Below, piece after piece: positions 25,821-34,244 of a DNA stretch of 45,496 nucleotides; positions within the stretch are counted from its first letter, which is position 1; each line of letters begins with the position of its first letter. Below the pieces are notes generated by a model. It was not told the origin of the DNA and made no database searches. It saw nothing but the letters and a program-made list of their open reading frames with translations. The stretch spans positions 1 through 45,496 of the IMG/VR virus record IMGVR_UViG_3300028837_001340; one strand, 5' to 3'. Origin of the DNA: a virus. Made by a program: the position numbers and the translations under genes.

Positions 25821-26465
25821 ATGAAAAAAGTAATACTTGGTTTGGCCGTAATGGCAATGAGTAGTTCAACACTGGCTGGTGGATTCGGTTGGCCTCCTAT
25901 CTTCAGCGGCGGTGCGGCTGATTATGATATCGAGCAAACAACCACTGCTCCTCAGTTCGCACTGAACGTTGCAGACATCGGTCGCGCTACTCGCATTGAG
26001 CAAGTTGCTCAGAACGTGGGTAACCTCGCCGAAGTCAATGACCTGGACGGTACCGACGGTGGCCTGGATTCAGTCCAGTCTGTTGGCGAGATGCAGTTTG
26101 CTAAGAACGTTATCGAAGTCGGATACGTTTCAAACTCTATCGACCAAACCGCTAGTAACTTCGGCTCCAGCCTTACCGTTACCGGTGTGAATGGCGGCAT
26201 TGACGCTACTCAAACTCAGAACGGTCTGCAACACGCGATCAACCAATTGGACATTCACGATCCAGTTTCAATTGATCAAATCGCCAGCAACAGCGGAAAC
26301 AGCATCACGATCACGCTGCCTTCCTCTAACGTTGTTACGACTCAGTCAGTTGGCGCACCTCAGGTGGCAGGCAACTTCATGACTGTGGGTTATGTTGGTA
26401 ACGTAGCACAGACCGCCGCGAACATCGGCAACGCTGTGTCTATCAACCCGGTAACTACTCCTTAA
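25821..26465 (+). CDS. Exported curlin-like repeat protein (major fibre subunit candidate)
   Basis: ATG 25821 follows TTTGGAGATTTAC. A signal peptide (MKKVILGLAVMAMSSSTLA, cleavage near residue 19) precedes 195 residues almost without Lys, Arg or Cys. Four copies of a 44-48 residue unit are visible. Each has a strand-turn-strand motif IEQVAQNVGNLAEV (59), IDQTASNFGSSLTV (107), IDQIASNSGNSITI (151), VAQTAANIGNAVSI (195), alternating with a Q-x5-Q-x-A-x-N half-unit starting near 39, 86, 131 and 176. The Q-x-A-x-N-x-G-N register resembles CsgA/CsgB curlin repeats. With the CsgG-like channel upstream it is predicted to be exported and form an amyloid-like beta-solenoid fibre. Not homologous to tail fibres. 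Confidence 0.75.
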   Translation: MKKVILGLAVMAMSSSTLAGGFGWPPIFSGGAADYDIEQTTTAPQFALNVADIGRATRIEQVAQNVGNLAEVNDLDGTDGGLDSVQSVGEMQFAKNVIEVGYVSNSIDQTASNFGSSLTVTGVNGGIDATQTQNGLQHAINQLDIHDPVSIDQIASNSGNSITITLPSSNVVTTQSVGAPQVAGNFMTVGYVGNVAQTAANIGNAVSINPVTTP

Positions 26466-26486
26466 GGTAGGCGCCAGGTAAAACGG

Positions 26487-26512
26487 AAAGGGGCTCACAA
26501 GGTCCCTTTTTT
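26487..26512 (+). terminator. Rho-independent terminator
   Basis: AAAGGG (26487-26492) pairs with CCCTTT (26504-26509), with further weak pairs in the loop, followed by a run of six T residues from 26507. It ends the curli-like unit. Confidence 0.75.
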
Positions 26513-26537
26513 ATTTCATCAATAAGAGATACAGCTA

Positions 26538-26849
26538 ATGAGTCAGTTTATAGTTTTGAAAGATTGCAATAACCACCAAAGCCCGTTCAAGATCGATGAG
26601 TTCATGAGCCAGCTGGTGGATAACCAACAACCATTATTCGGATGCGACCTGGCGTTCCTCCTGACGATGAAGCAGGCGGCGGAAGGATTAGGTATTCCCC
26701 AGACGCCTCAAGGTGCACAGCAATGGTTTGAGCACATGTCGGGTTTGATTGAAGTGATCCGCGGAGCGGGTATTGAATTGACGCCTCAGGCCCTTGGTGA
26801 AGCGTTGGCCAAGCCAGATCCTAAGGACACAGGCAAGAAGCCTAACTAG
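26538..26849 (+). CDS. Hypothetical protein, 103 aa
   Basis: ATG 26538 has AAGAGATACAGCTA upstream, a modest ribosome site. The product starts MSQFIVLKDCNNHQSPFKID and is mainly helical (LAFLLTMKQAAEGLGIP, then MSGLIEVIRGAGIELTPQAL), ending in a Lys/Pro tail. No signal peptide or membrane segment and no recognised family. It is the last rightward gene, between two intrinsic terminators, so it depends on readthrough of the first. Confidence 0.62.
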   Translation: MSQFIVLKDCNNHQSPFKIDEFMSQLVDNQQPLFGCDLAFLLTMKQAAEGLGIPQTPQGAQQWFEHMSGLIEVIRGAGIELTPQALGEALAKPDPKDTGKKPN

Positions 26850-26868
26850 TCGAAGTCGTGATTTGATA

Positions 26869-26896
26869 GGGTGCCCGTTGCAGGCACCCTTTTTTT
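26869..26896 (+). terminator. Strong intrinsic terminator at the convergence point
   Basis: GGGTGCC-N7-GGCACCC, seven perfect GC-rich pairs, followed by seven T residues (26890-26896). It stops rightward transcription five bases before the last leftward gene. On the other strand no U-run follows the stem, so it acts mainly on + strand transcripts. Confidence 0.92.
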
Positions 26897-26900
26897 GACC

Positions 26901-27278
26901 TCATTTTTCTCGTGCCACTCCCTTCATCTTCTCGGCCATGCGCATAGTACCAAACCCAAGTAGGCCACCCAACATCGTGAGGAGGAGCGTGGTGTCAACC
27001 AGGGGCATCTTAAACCAGATACTAAAGATCGGTTGGATGAACACGGCGTACAACAATCCGAGGTTACATATCCACAAGGTCGCAGGCCTGGCGCCGGCCA
27101 CGAAGATATTCTTATGAGCCGCGGCCTGTTGGTTAACCGCAATCTGAGCGATAGCGATTTCATTGGCGTGTTTCTCCGCCATGGTCGCCAGGTCGTGAGC
27201 TAGCTGAAGTTTGGTGTCAGCATCCGGAATGAATTTATCCAGTAACTCAGTTGCACCTTTTATAATTCCCTCAATCAT
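26901..27278 (-). CDS. Holin, 3TM (gene-transfer-release) family
   Basis: The 125-residue protein matches the three-TM holin family (GTA_holin_3TM). An amphipathic N-terminal half (ATELLDKFIPDADTKLQLAH...AEKHANEI) is followed by the signature ARPATLWICNLGLLYAVFIQP. A second hydrophobic region (TLLLTMLGGLLGFGTMRMAEK) follows, and the end is basic. It should form lesions in the inner membrane at the end of infection. It is the last gene of the leftward operon and overlaps the preceding gene by eight bases. No endolysin is recognised in this window. Confidence 0.85.
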   Translation of the reverse strand: MIEGIIKGATELLDKFIPDADTKLQLAHDLATMAEKHANEIAIAQIAVNQQAAAHKNIFVAGARPATLWICNLGLLYAVFIQPIFSIWFKMPLVDTTLLLTMLGGLLGFGTMRMAEKMKGVAREK

Positions 27279-27558
27279 CGGGGACGTCCTCGCAAGTTAT
27301 GGTGTAGGGGAATGAGATCTGCAACCAGTTACTCTCGTCATCACTTCTAATCCAGATACGTTGACGTCTGTACTCGTCTTCCCACGTGACTTCGCAGAAT
27401 TGAGTGAAGTAACAGCTGTTGAAAAACTTGACGTACACATTTCCCCGCTGGTCGTATCCTATTGTCGGGGTTATTACGCAATCCTCAGTTATAAGAAGCG
27501 GACCGCTCGCATTACTGAGGAGGGGCAATGCCAATAACAATACCAAGAATCTGTGCAC
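27271..27558 (-). CDS. Small exported protein overlapping the upstream coiled-coil gene; outer-spanin candidate
   Basis: The best start is GTG at 27558, with TTGGAG eight bases upstream; an ATG at 27576 is in frame but lacks a ribosome site. The product has a signal peptide (MHRFLVLLLALPLLSNASG) and about 75 mature residues with four cysteines (CVITP, SCYFTQFCEV, TCEDV). It starts inside the 3' end of the membrane/coiled-coil gene at 27512, the arrangement of Rz/Rz1 spanin pairs. Unlike Rz1 it shows no lipobox, so the assignment as outer spanin is weak. It overlaps the holin gene by eight bases. Confidence 0.5.
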   Translation of the reverse strand: MHRFLVLLLALPLLSNASGPLLITEDCVITPTIGYDQRGNVYVKFFNSCYFTQFCEVTWEDEYRRQRIWIRSDDESNWLQISFPYTITCEDVPDD

Positions 27559-27838
27559 GCTCTTTCTCCAAATCATTTTTAGCAGTTAGCAATTGTTTGT
27601 AGTACGCCATCTGCTGAGGGTTGAGTTCGCGAGTGTCCAATGATCTCAGTTCCATCTCCAACAGTTTGATGTTGGTATCTATGTGAGCGGCTTGCGCCTG
27701 TTCCCACGTGACGAACCGTTGTTCAATCGCAGTTTGTGAAGCGGTTATGTCGATCCCTTTGTCGATTATCCAGACCAGGCCACCAGCAATCGGTGAGAGA
27801 GCGATGACCCAGGCTGTTATAGCTTTTGGGGTTAACAT
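27512..27838 (-). CDS. Membrane-anchored coiled-coil protein; inner-spanin candidate
   Basis: ATG 27838 has AGGAGGATTT upstream, an excellent site. A single N-terminal membrane segment (ITAWVIALSPIAGGLVWII) is followed by a helical, charged region (TAIEQRFVTWEQAQAAHID, then LLEMELRSLDTRELNPQQ and KQLLTAKNDLEKERAQ) predicted to be coiled coil, then a short hydrophobic end. An N-in, type II membrane anchor with periplasmic coiled coil in a lysis cassette suggests an i-spanin (Rz-like). The next gene begins within its 3' end in another frame. A tail-associated coiled-coil protein is the alternative. Confidence 0.5.
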   Translation of the reverse strand: MLTPKAITAWVIALSPIAGGLVWIIDKGIDITASQTAIEQRFVTWEQAQAAHIDTNIKLLEMELRSLDTRELNPQQMAYYKQLLTAKNDLEKERAQILGIVIGIAPPQ

Positions 27839-27849
27839 AAATCCTCCTA

Positions 27850-28971
27850 CTATGTGGCTACGGCGGCGACATTCAAACTGAAGGCGGCATCATCCCCGGT
27901 TGCGTTATTGCTTCCGGTCGATACCAAGATAGTGTTTATGCTAATCGCGTCAGCTTGCACGGTGAAGGGTTTGTTTCCTGCGGGAGTAACCCAAACCGTG
28001 GCGATTGGAATCAAATCGGCTTGTGAGAGAGCGCTAAAGGGTACGGTCACTTCGTACAAGCCTGCGCCTATCTTATTCACCACTGGAGGTATCAATCCGT
28101 CGTGAGACAAGACCGTACCGTCATCGTCGATCCGCATCATTTGGGACAGGTTGGCGTCGGTGCGAATTAAGATCTGTTCCAGCATGAGAGCCAGATCCCA
28201 AACTGGTACCGCCGGCTCGGCTGGATCGAGATACGCCGTCGTCGATACGTCGTTGGGGTCAATGCCTGCGATCAACAAAGCGGGAAGAATAGTTGGTGTC
28301 TCGGAGAAGACTTGTTGAAGAGCCAGCTTTGATACCGGTCGCTCCATAACGTAGTTGCCCACCTCGTTGAGATACGCTTCATGAGGTAGCAGCAAACCGT
28401 TATCGATTTGGAATCCAACCGCGGGCGCTGTCTCATTAGTCGACTTCAACAGGATGGCGTTCTGGTCCAGAAGTTGTGTCGTAACCAGTTGGCCTCGAAC
28501 GTCCGGATCCGTGAGACCCAGGTCGCTGTTCTTCAGGTCCAAACCAAACTTGGTGCGAGTCCACTCATTCGCTATCAAATCCCGTGACGCCTGGTGATCA
28601 CCCGACGTAAAGGTACCTGCGCCCAAGGTGGTTAGCTTCTCCTGACCATCCCAATACAGAGAGACCGGACCAAACTTAGTGCCGGCGATCATCGGTTTGA
28701 GGATGGCTCCTGTGGCGTCTAGTAGTCCAATAAGTAGGTTACCGTCCACATCAGTTCCGAAGGACGCACCACCGGAGGATCCGTATGCCCGGAAGTATCG
28801 TTCAATCGCAGACGCCGATGTGATATCGATGTTGGGACCGGTCGTAACAATCGGACCCGTCATGGTGCCGCCGGTCAGTTGAAGATACCGGGCATCACCT
28901 CTGGCGTCGTTGTGATATTGGGGATGGTCGTCAAAGTCGTCCCATCCGGTTAGGTCGTGGTGAGCAGTCAT
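27850..28971 (-). CDS. Short tail fibre / receptor-binding protein
   Basis: The 373-residue protein has the fibre motif YLQLTGGTMTGPI near residue 29 (the [LY]L-x-L-TGG-x-MTG repeat found in many phage fibres). This is preceded by a short anchor (HHDLTGWDDFDDHPQYHN), and a large beta-rich region without other repeats follows. It lies between the GNAT-like gene and the lysis cassette, downstream of two other fibre genes, so it is probably the distal or accessory fibre. No chaperone domain is seen. Exact receptor and position on the virion cannot be told. Confidence 0.7.
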   Translation of the reverse strand: MTAHHDLTGWDDFDDHPQYHNDARGDARYLQLTGGTMTGPIVTTGPNIDITSASAIERYFRAYGSSGGASFGTDVDGNLLIGLLDATGAILKPMIAGTKFGPVSLYWDGQEKLTTLGAGTFTSGDHQASRDLIANEWTRTKFGLDLKNSDLGLTDPDVRGQLVTTQLLDQNAILLKSTNETAPAVGFQIDNGLLLPHEAYLNEVGNYVMERPVSKLALQQVFSETPTILPALLIAGIDPNDVSTTAYLDPAEPAVPVWDLALMLEQILIRTDANLSQMMRIDDDGTVLSHDGLIPPVVNKIGAGLYEVTVPFSALSQADLIPIATVWVTPAGNKPFTVQADAISINTILVSTGSNNATGDDAAFSLNVAAVAT

Positions 28972-28987
28972 TAGCCTATCCTCTCAG

Positions 28988-29392
28988 TTATATCTTGCAT
29001 TCGATGATTACCATCTTTTCTTTCCAGCCGTGTGGCTTGAATACTTTCATGAATCCGCGTCGTCCGATCATTTCCATCTGGACGCAACCGAAGCTAGCGC
29101 CTAGTTCGCGGAAGTTCTCCGTCATTGATCCCCAATCTTGGAGGCAAGTACCAGCTGCTCCAACTATCGATAAGCAGCGACCTGTCCTGTAGTGTTGGGT
29201 GTGGAATACTATGATCCCGATCTCAGCCCCCATCTCGTCGCATACCCACATGGCTGCGAACTGTTTGCCAAGGGTCGAGTACAAACCTTCTGGCGATTTC
29301 TCCTTGTCATCCTCCGCCAGCATGGTGAGGAACTTCATCAACCGGGCTTTATCCCGTACGTAGCAGTCAACCTGCTTAAATTTAAGAGCCAT
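28988..29392 (-). CDS. GNAT-like protein in the fibre region
   Basis: The 134-residue protein resembles GNAT-fold proteins that accompany fibre or internal-virion genes in several phages (such as T7 gp13-like). It begins MALKFKQVDCYVRDKARLMK, has a central core FAAMWVCDEMGAEIGIIVFH, and ends QMEMIGRRGFMKVFKPHGWK, the R-x-G-[FW]-x-x-x-[FLV]-x-x-[HY]-G-[WYF] closing of that group. No clear acetyl-CoA loop (Q/R-x-x-G-x-G/A) is obvious, so it may be a structural rather than enzymatic GNAT. The start codon lies within the possible frame-shifted end of the preceding fibre gene. Confidence 0.55.
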   Translation of the reverse strand: MALKFKQVDCYVRDKARLMKFLTMLAEDDKEKSPEGLYSTLGKQFAAMWVCDEMGAEIGIIVFHTQHYRTGRCLSIVGAAGTCLQDWGSMTENFRELGASFGCVQMEMIGRRGFMKVFKPHGWKEKMVIIECKI

Positions 29393-29395
29393 CTT

Positions 29396-32300
29396 TTAGA
29401 TCATCCAATTCTTGTTGCATCCGCGTTGCCGTCCAGTCATCGGGTTTAATCGGAATATGTCAGGATATATGTCGTAGTCTTGAATGACGACCTGCTCGAT
29501 TAGCGCCATGGACTCGGCAGGATCCACCACCTTGAGATTCTCCTTCAACCTCCGATCGGATGGAGACAGGAAGCGAGGTATCGCTGAGTTCCGAGTTTGG
29601 AGTGTACCTTGAGCCGTCGAACCGTTGGACGCCAGGAACCGGAACATATCCGTGTAGGTGTTATCGTTATTGGAGTTCCAGAAGTCTCCTGTGTAGAACG
29701 AGCTACCTGTAGCCGTGAGCTTGCCTGTGGTTATGAGGTTACCATCCGAAACCTCGACGGTCTTGGCGCCGTTGAACCAGAATTCGGGACCGCCATCCTT
29801 GTTCAAGAATATCCATGACTTGGAGAACGCACCGGAGGAAGTTAGCTGAGCGATTGTCGCTGTGCCATCGCTCCGGGCGTACATACCGACGCCGCCTTGA
29901 CTATTGAAGGCTCGCATGTTCCGTTCGGTTGTGCCGGTGGAGGATGCCCGGAAGTTGTTGGTGGTTCGTAACTCGCTACCAAACGTCTTGATGCCGTTGA
30001 TTGTTTGGTTACCGGTTAGCGCGACGTAGAGTGAAGCCGTGTGTTGGGTTACCGAGCTAGAACTTATTCTCGCGTTAGCGAATGTGCCCGAGGTAGTTTT
30101 GCTTGTAGCCAATGACGGGATCCTGGCGTCCGCCAATGTACCAGAAGTGATGTCATTTGCCGCCCAAGTCTTGTCATCAACGTAAGCCTTTCGAGCCGCG
30201 TCGGTGGTTGCGGTTGGAGTAGCTAGGTTGGTGATCTTCTTGCTGCCCATGGAAAGGGCGCCACTCATGGTGCCACCGGTTAGGAGCAATCTCGCGTTCA
30301 ACGCTGTATTCAAATCCGTTTGGCTGGATAGCGTTCCGGTGATTGTGCCCCAAGCCGTTCCACCAACCAGGCCGTCGACATAGTTCTTGTTGGCTGCTTC
30401 GTTTCCAGCTGTAGGCGTTCCGACATTACCTATGGTGAAACCACCTGCGTTGATCTGGCCCGTCATCGTACCGCCGGACAGAGCTAGGAAGTTACCCTCG
30501 ACCCAATCCTTCCGAGTGAGTGAAGCGGGTAACGCGGCTTGACCTGCTGTTTGAGTGACGCCTGCGCCAGAGATTAGAACGGTGTTGCCTTCGTCCTGGA
30601 ACAGGTAGGAGTTTTGAGTTTCCAACACGTTGAAGTGGAGGAAGTTTCCAAAGGTGTCCCGTTGCTCGATCTGTATTGGGTTGATGCCGCCAGTCGTGAG
30701 AAGCGTCGTAGTCCTAGCGGCGAAGTTACCAACTGCTGTTGTGGCACCGTTGAAGATCTTGTTGCCGCTGATTGTTTGGTTACCAGTTAGACCGACATAA
30801 AGAGCGTTGGTGAATTGCGTCACACTTGATTGACTTATCCGCGCGTTAGCGAATGTGCCTGAGGTAATCTTGCTGGTTGCCAATGACGGGATACGAGCGG
30901 TGGCGAATGTACCAGAGGTGACCGAACTTGCCGCCCAAGTCTTGGCATCGACATAGTCCTTCCGAGTGAGGTGACTTGGACCAGTTGGGGGATTAGAACT
31001 TGACGCTATACCGCTGCCCATCGCGACGAAGTCGCCACCACCTGTTCGGAAGGTGTAGTTCTGAATATCGTCATCGACGTTGAATTCCAAGTAGTTGCCG
31101 AAGTCATTCTTAAACTGGATCGTTGTCCAAACCGTGTCATCCTCGGTATAGAAGCGGACGTCTTCGAACTTGGCGGTACCTTTAACCTGGAGGTTTCCAA
31201 CAACATGGCCCGCGCCCTCGATCGTGACACTGTTGCTGAAGGTCTTATTCCCTCCAATTGTTTGGGCGTTGGTTAGGTCGACGTATAAGCCGTTCGTGTA
31301 TTGCGTGACCGAGCTGGAACTTATCCGCGCGTTAGCGAATGTGCCCGAGGTAATCTTGCTCGTCGCCAGGTTGGGAATGCGTGCGGTACCGAATGAGCCG
31401 GTGGTAGTTTTGCTCGCATCCAGGTTGGGGATCTGCGCCGTGCTTGCTGTACCGAACAGGTCCGTGAAGTTGAGGGTACCTTCGAAGTAGTTCCCATCGG
31501 TTGTTTGTAAAACCGTGGTGCCGGCGTAAGGTCCGCCGCCTATCGTCACATCGCTCAGGTCGTTTAGATCGGTGACTAAGGAAGGCGTACCGGTTAGTTG
31601 AGAGTACGCGATACTCAGAGCGGCTTGGTGTTGAGTAACGTTGCTTTGACTTATCCGAGCATTCGTAAATGTACCAGAGGTAATCTTGCTAGTTGCTAAG
31701 GAAGGGATCCTGGCATCAACGAATACACCTGAGGTAATGTCATTAGCTGCCCAAGTCTTAGCATCGACGTAGGTCTTATTGGTCGCTTCATTTCCTGCGG
31801 TTGGAGTACCGAGGTTGCCAATCTTAAAGCCGCCCATGTTGAGGACTTTACTCGCCAGGATCTCAGCACTCGATAACCGGAGCACTTCATCGCTGTTACC
31901 GTAGAAGATAGTCGTACCTTCATTAGCGATCGCCATTCCTAACCAGTTACCGCCAGCGCCCGCATAACCAAACCACGCGTTGTCACCGAATGATCCGATG
32001 TAGGCGTTATCGCCCGTTGTCAAGACGGCGGTCATCGAACCACTAAGCGCTATGTCGGTGCCGTTCAACGTGCCAGTCATCGTGTCGCCGACTGTCGCTA
32101 CACGACTATTTCGTTGGGTATCTACATAAGACTTCGTAGCAGCGTCGGTTGTGTTGATCGGACTTTGTAGGTTGTTGATCCGGTTGGTGTTCATGTTGAT
32201 GGCGCCGGTCATGGTCGCCGTGCCATCCAGCCTTAGGTATTCAGAGAACTTCGCTATCAGGTCGAACTGGTTACCTAAGGTGCCGTTGATCGTGCCCCAG

Positions 32301-33352
32301 GTTGCGGTCGCCGCCGCACCACTTACCGCAGTATCCACATAGATCTTTCGAGCTGCATCACCAGTAGCCGTTGGATTAGCCAGGTTGGTGATTTTGCTGC
32401 CGCCCATCGACAAGGCGCCTGTCATCGTTCCACCTAAAAGAGGCAGCTTCGAGTTGAGCGAGTTGTTCAAGTCCGTCTGGTTAGAGAGGGTACCGGTTAC
32501 CTGTCCCCAAACTGCGGTACCAACCGATCCGATAGGAGCGAAGCCTGCATCTACCTCACCTTTTCGTATGGCGTGGTTGGCATTAGTAGCCGCGACGGAT
32601 AGGGCGAGGCTGCCACCAGCCATTATCACATTAGTGCCGCCGCCTGTGTCGAACCAGTATGCGGCCAGCGCGTCGTTGTTCGGGGAGAAGTTTAAAGTAG
32701 TAGCCCCGAGGAAGTTAGTCGTCCACAGCTTAATGTCCTCAAGACCGCCAGCGCCTGTGAACTTCATCGTAGTGCTGATACCCAACTCACCCTGCATCGT
32801 GCCACCGGTTAGAGGAAGGTACAGGTTTAGAGCTGCAACCAGATCCGCCTGATTAGTCAGCGTTCCTGTGATGTTTCCCCATACCGATCCACCAACCAGG
32901 CCGTCGACATACGACTTGTTAGCCGCTTCGTTACCGACCGTAGGTGTGGCTACACCCCCGATGATGTTGTTGTTCATATTCAACGTGCCGGTCATGGACC
33001 CGCCCGCGGTATTCAACTTGGCGTTTAAAGCATTTTGCAAATCCGTTTGATCGGACAGAGTACCAGCGATGCCGCCCCATATTGCCGTACCGCCAGCACC
33101 AGGAAAGATCACCGAATCGGTAACCGTGTTGATCTGCCAAAGGGGTACATCAACTCCGCCTTCCCTTTGATTAATCTGCCAGAGTAGAGGATCAGCGACG
33201 TCGACCCATATCATTCCGTCAATGGCGTATAAAGGTGGGATGGTACCGAGATGCTGAGAGTGTAGAGCATCTTCGCCTTGGTTTAGGAGGTTAGCAAGCT
33301 CCGTTCCCGATACCGAGTTTGGATCAATTATCGACCACTTAAATTGTGACAC
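29396..33352 (-). CDS. Long tail fibre with S74-type end, apparently frameshifted at the 3' end
   Basis: This 1318-residue fibre starts at GTG 33352 (AGGAG upstream). The first 65 residues (MSQFKWSIIDPNSVSG...) match the N-terminus of the fibre at 33363 and are a virion anchor. The shaft contains repeats of the form TGG-x-MTG...ITNLA-x-PTA-x-x-DAARKAYVD and ASSVTSGTFATARIPSLAT. The end begins a peptidase-S74 chaperone signature (FLSPSDRRLKENLKVVDP), but the frame ends 50 residues later in an atypical tail. A -1 shift near 29455-29462 would instead give IPIKPDDWTATRMQQELDD and a stop at 29382. This looks like a one-base deletion or a recoding site. Confidence 0.85.
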   Translation of the reverse strand: MSQFKWSIIDPNSVSGTELANLLNQGEDALHSQHLGTIPPLYAIDGMIWVDVADPLLWQINQREGGVDVPLWQINTVTDSVIFPGAGGTAIWGGIAGTLSDQTDLQNALNAKLNTAGGSMTGTLNMNNNIIGGVATPTVGNEAANKSYVDGLVGGSVWGNITGTLTNQADLVAALNLYLPLTGGTMQGELGISTTMKFTGAGGLEDIKLWTTNFLGATTLNFSPNNDALAAYWFDTGGGTNVIMAGGSLALSVAATNANHAIRKGEVDAGFAPIGSVGTAVWGQVTGTLSNQTDLNNSLNSKLPLLGGTMTGALSMGGSKITNLANPTATGDAARKIYVDTAVSGAAATATWGTINGTLGNQFDLIAKFSEYLRLDGTATMTGAINMNTNRINNLQSPINTTDAATKSYVDTQRNSRVATVGDTMTGTLNGTDIALSGSMTAVLTTGDNAYIGSFGDNAWFGYAGAGGNWLGMAIANEGTTIFYGNSDEVLRLSSAEILASKVLNMGGFKIGNLGTPTAGNEATNKTYVDAKTWAANDITSGVFVDARIPSLATSKITSGTFTNARISQSNVTQHQAALSIAYSQLTGTPSLVTDLNDLSDVTIGGGPYAGTTVLQTTDGNYFEGTLNFTDLFGTASTAQIPNLDASKTTTGSFGTARIPNLATSKITSGTFANARISSSSVTQYTNGLYVDLTNAQTIGGNKTFSNSVTIEGAGHVVGNLQVKGTAKFEDVRFYTEDDTVWTTIQFKNDFGNYLEFNVDDDIQNYTFRTGGGDFVAMGSGIASSSNPPTGPSHLTRKDYVDAKTWAASSVTSGTFATARIPSLATSKITSGTFANARISQSSVTQFTNALYVGLTGNQTISGNKIFNGATTAVGNFAARTTTLLTTGGINPIQIEQRDTFGNFLHFNVLETQNSYLFQDEGNTVLISGAGVTQTAGQAALPASLTRKDWVEGNFLALSGGTMTGQINAGGFTIGNVGTPTAGNEAANKNYVDGLVGGTAWGTITGTLSSQTDLNTALNARLLLTGGTMSGALSMGSKKITNLATPTATTDAARKAYVDDKTWAANDITSGTLADARIPSLATSKTTSGTFANARISSSSVTQHTASLYVALTGNQTINGIKTFGSELRTTNNFRASSTGTTERNMRAFNSQGGVGMYARSDGTATIAQLTSSGAFSKSWIFLNKDGGPEFWFNGAKTVEVSDGNLITTGKLTATGSSFYTGDFWNSNNDNTYTDMFRFLASNGSTAQGTLQTRNSAIPRFLSPSDRRLKENLKVVDPAESMALIEQVVIQDYDIYPDIFRLNPMTGRQRGCNKNWMI

Positions 33353-33362
33353 TTTCTAACTC

Positions 33363-34244
33363 CTATGCAAGGCCAACCGCGAACCAGTTGGCTTGATTAA
33401 CGTTGGCACCGGTGCGGACCGTGAAACTCGAATTGGTGATGTTCCACACGACCACCGTGGCGAAATCCGCTATACTCGCCCCCGCGGTAGCTGTCACCGT
33501 ATACGCGTTACCTGAAAAGGTTGATGGGAAGTTAACTGTTGTGGGACCAGTACCTGTTGTCACCACTCGACCCCACTGGATTTTGATAGGTCCGATTATA
33601 CGCCATCCGTTCTGGGCGTTGACACCGTCGCCTATCGAGTTGTTGTCGACATACCGCTTGTTCGCTGCGTCCAAGTTGTTTGTGGGATCTGCCAGTTGGG
33701 TGACTTTGTTCGTTGTGCCCATGTTCAAATTGCCCGACATGGTGCCGCCTGTCTTGTTCACCCGAAGGTTGTCGGCGGTGTCCACATAGGTTTTGTTCGC
33801 GGCGTCCGACAAGGACGTTGGGTTGCCCAAGGATCGGATTTGCTGCAAGCCCATGTTCAACTGGCCGGTCATGGCTCCACCGGTGAGGTCCAGCTTCCTG
33901 GAATCCAATTGATCGATGGCGCCTTGAACGTTGGTAGCCGTCAGGTTGGAACCGGCTGGGTTGTATGTCACGAAGAAGGCGTCAACCGTAGAGCTGAATT
34001 TCGCAGTGCCCGTAGTAATGGTACCCACCTGGGCATCACCTTCACCTGGACTGACGTACATATTGAGAAGCCAGAATTCTGGATCGGTTGTGTCCAACCA
34101 CAACATACCCGGCACGGCGTAAGACGGTCTAACCGATCCACCATGCTGTGAGTGGAGAGCAGCCTCGCCTTGGTTCAACCTATCGGCAAGCTGGGTACCT
34201 GACGTCGTGTTGGGGTCGATTGTTTGCCATTGAAATTGTGACAT
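33363..34244 (-). CDS. Tail fibre protein, paralogue of the long fibre's anchor
   Basis: The 293-residue protein shares its N-terminal 65 residues with the neighbouring 1318-residue fibre (MSQFQWQTIDPNTTSGTQLA, LNQGEAALHSQH, then YAVPGMLWLDTTDPEFW). Two TGG-x-MTG-x-L-N-MG repeats with D-AANK-x-YVD follow (about residues 120-200). The C-terminal 80 residues are a receptor-binding-like domain (GWRIIGPIKIQWGRVV, then FPSTFSGNAYTVTATAG), the type found at the ends of lambda-like and P2-like fibres. It is adjacent to the tip protein gene with a one-base overlap. A shared anchor suggests both fibres attach to the same baseplate site. Confidence 0.8.
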   Translation of the reverse strand: MSQFQWQTIDPNTTSGTQLADRLNQGEAALHSQHGGSVRPSYAVPGMLWLDTTDPEFWLLNMYVSPGEGDAQVGTITTGTAKFSSTVDAFFVTYNPAGSNLTATNVQGAIDQLDSRKLDLTGGAMTGQLNMGLQQIRSLGNPTSLSDAANKTYVDTADNLRVNKTGGTMSGNLNMGTTNKVTQLADPTNNLDAANKRYVDNNSIGDGVNAQNGWRIIGPIKIQWGRVVTTGTGPTTVNFPSTFSGNAYTVTATAGASIADFATVVVWNITNSSFTVRTGANVNQANWFAVGLA

